A DNA stretch of 5,684 nt, taken from NCBI GenBank assembly GCA_002774185.1, contig PEZG01000046.1:1-5684 (forward strand), in the 5' to 3' direction. Of this stretch, positions 4,737 through 5,684 are shown one piece after another. The notes under the pieces are model-generated. The model searched no databases, was not told where the DNA came from, and saw nothing but the letters and a program-made list of their open reading frames with translations. The first letter of the stretch is position 1, and each line of letters begins with the position of its first letter. Position numbers and translations under genes: made by a program. Origin of the DNA: Candidatus Roizmanbacteria bacterium CG09_land_8_20_14_0_10_41_9 (GTDB taxonomy: Bacteria; Patescibacteriota; Microgenomatia; UBA1406; GWC2-37-13).

Positions 4737-5684
4737 TTTCTTCTTTCCTTTTTTTCACAAAGGAGATCCATTCCTCAACTACTTCGAAGATGAGTTTGAA
4801 CGGAGCTTCGATCAGGAAGTCAAAAATGAATATGAAGAAATTCAACCGTGCAAGCCCGCTGGAAAAAAACTTACCCAGCGAAAGGATGGGCATAAAAAAG
4901 AAGTCGAAAACCGGTCCCAAAATAGTTCCCTTCTCTTCCAAGCGGTACTCGTTCAATACCTGTTTAATCCGATAGGAGAAGAACGTAACAACACTGATGA
5001 AGAATACAAAGATAACCTGACTCACTAGGTTGAAATTTATCAGAGTGAGGAGTTCATAGATAAGAGACAGGGTGACAACAAAGGTGAGAGTATAGAAAAT
5101 CGTAAATCCGAAAATGAGAATGGGCTTTTTGACAGCGGATTTTTTTGGCATATAAGCGACTTTTGTTTCAAAGCTCCGATCCGCATCGACGATTTCAATG
5201 ATCCGCTGGTAAATTTTTCTCGTATTATCCTCTCCGGGAAGCCGGAAAAAAGAGATAATTAACAGCATCAAGACCGGTGGAAAGAGAGTGTTGATCAAAA
5301 TGGATGTGTTGTTTACATCGCCATATAGGTACATGGAAACCGGATATTCGAGGATGAGTGCGAAAAGCATTTTCGTGAGGAAAATGTAGATGAAACTGCG
5401 GACTGCCAGTGACCGCAACTTGGAACCAATCTGCTGGTACTTTTCACGGCAGACTATATCCACTTCGTTCCATAATTTTTTCTTGTCCGCAAGGATTGTC
5501 TCCAGCTCATTCGGCTTCCTCTTGATGATGGAAAACAGGATGGAAAAGGGAGGGAGCTGTCGCCGGATAAATTTTACCAAGTTGTCAACATAGGGGCTAC
5601 TTATCATTTCATCAATCCTTTTTAAAATAGTGGGAAGTTGGGTTGAAAGTTCTATTAACTTATCATCCTCATATTGAGAAAGGG
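4729..5684 (-). CDS. Multi-pass membrane protein of unknown function, 5' end beyond the right window edge
   Basis: The frame ends with TAG at 4731-4729 and stays open to the right edge. The ATG at 5607 would give 292 residues, but 25 further codons upstream (5682-5608) have no stop and read as plausible protein (LSQYEDDKLIELSTQLPTIL, then KRIDE), so the true start is probably outside. Numbering from Met at 5607, likely membrane helices are about 71-93, 103-121, 163-187 and 193-211, with further hydrophobic stretches at 233-245 and 255-276 that may be membrane-embedded or amphipathic. The N-terminal part (to about 70) is charged and helical, the loop 122-161 is polar, and the C-terminus ends in a charged tail (EEWISFVKKRKEE). 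I recognise no transporter, kinase or enzyme motif. It overlaps the convergent hypothetical gene by 8 bp. Confidence 0.8.
   Translation of the reverse strand, partial: LSQYEDDKLIELSTQLPTILKRIDEMISSPYVDNLVKFIRRQLPPFSILFSIIKRKPNELETILADKKKLWNEVDIVCREKYQQIGSKLRSLAVRSFIYIFLTKMLFALILEYPVSMYLYGDVNNTSILINTLFPPVLMLLIISFFRLPGEDNTRKIYQRIIEIVDADRSFETKVAYMPKKSAVKKPILIFGFTIFYTLTFVVTLSLIYELLTLINFNLVSQVIFVFFISVVTFFSYRIKQVLNEYRLEEKGTILGPVFDFFFMPILSLGKFFSSGLARLNFFIFIFDFLIEAPFKLIFEVVEEWISFVKKRKEEII

Noticed and set aside
4790..5593. Plus-strand ORFs opposite the membrane-protein gene
   Set aside because: They are antisense to a long frame with clear alternating hydrophobic helices and polar loops.
1..5684. 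A defence, mobile or otherwise novel multi-gene system
   Set aside because: No nuclease, transposase, integrase, reverse transcriptase, CRISPR or toxin-antitoxin signature was seen, and apart from the rrf2-desulfurase pair the genes show no obvious joint function.

Overview
This window comes from a moderately AT-rich, gene-dense bacterial chromosome. The coding is standard: TGA ends rrf2, the acyltransferase and the transporter, and Trp is TGG. The -35/-10 promoter in front of rrf2 is typically bacterial. None of the start codons visible here has a clear Shine-Dalgarno sequence, and two genes have -10-like boxes so close to the start that near-leaderless mRNAs are plausible. With the small, loosely ordered gene content, this is compatible with an uncultivated candidate-phylum (Patescibacteria-like) genome. 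That is a weak inference, and the sequence does not name the organism.

Layout. On the left, two minus-strand genes form an iron-sulfur unit: an Rrf2/IscR-type regulator (394-828), then a cysteine desulfurase that starts inside the end of rrf2 and runs off the left edge (1-422). A strong promoter and a perfect 13-bp palindrome matching the core of the IscR type 1 site lie in front of rrf2, so autoregulation by Fe-S status is the natural reading. Next, still on the minus strand, come a protein built from three tandem four-cysteine zinc ribbons (1893-2378) and a PlsC-like acyltransferase (986-1861), 31 bp apart.

A 103-bp divergent region (2379-2481) separates these from a plus-strand MFS exporter-like transporter (2482-3648) and an unrecognised 330-residue protein (3744-4736). 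The unrecognised gene converges with, and overlaps by 8 bp, a minus-strand multi-pass membrane protein. The membrane protein's reading frame stays open to the right edge, so it is most likely 5'-truncated by the window rather than starting at its first internal ATG.

Only the rrf2/desulfurase pair shows a clear functional link. The remaining genes look like an ordinary mixture of housekeeping and hypothetical genes. I see no tRNA, rRNA, CRISPR array, insertion sequence, attachment site or convincing intrinsic terminator, and no clear sign of a novel multi-gene system. The most informative items are the IscR-like operator, the triple zinc-ribbon protein and the two uncharacterised proteins on the right.
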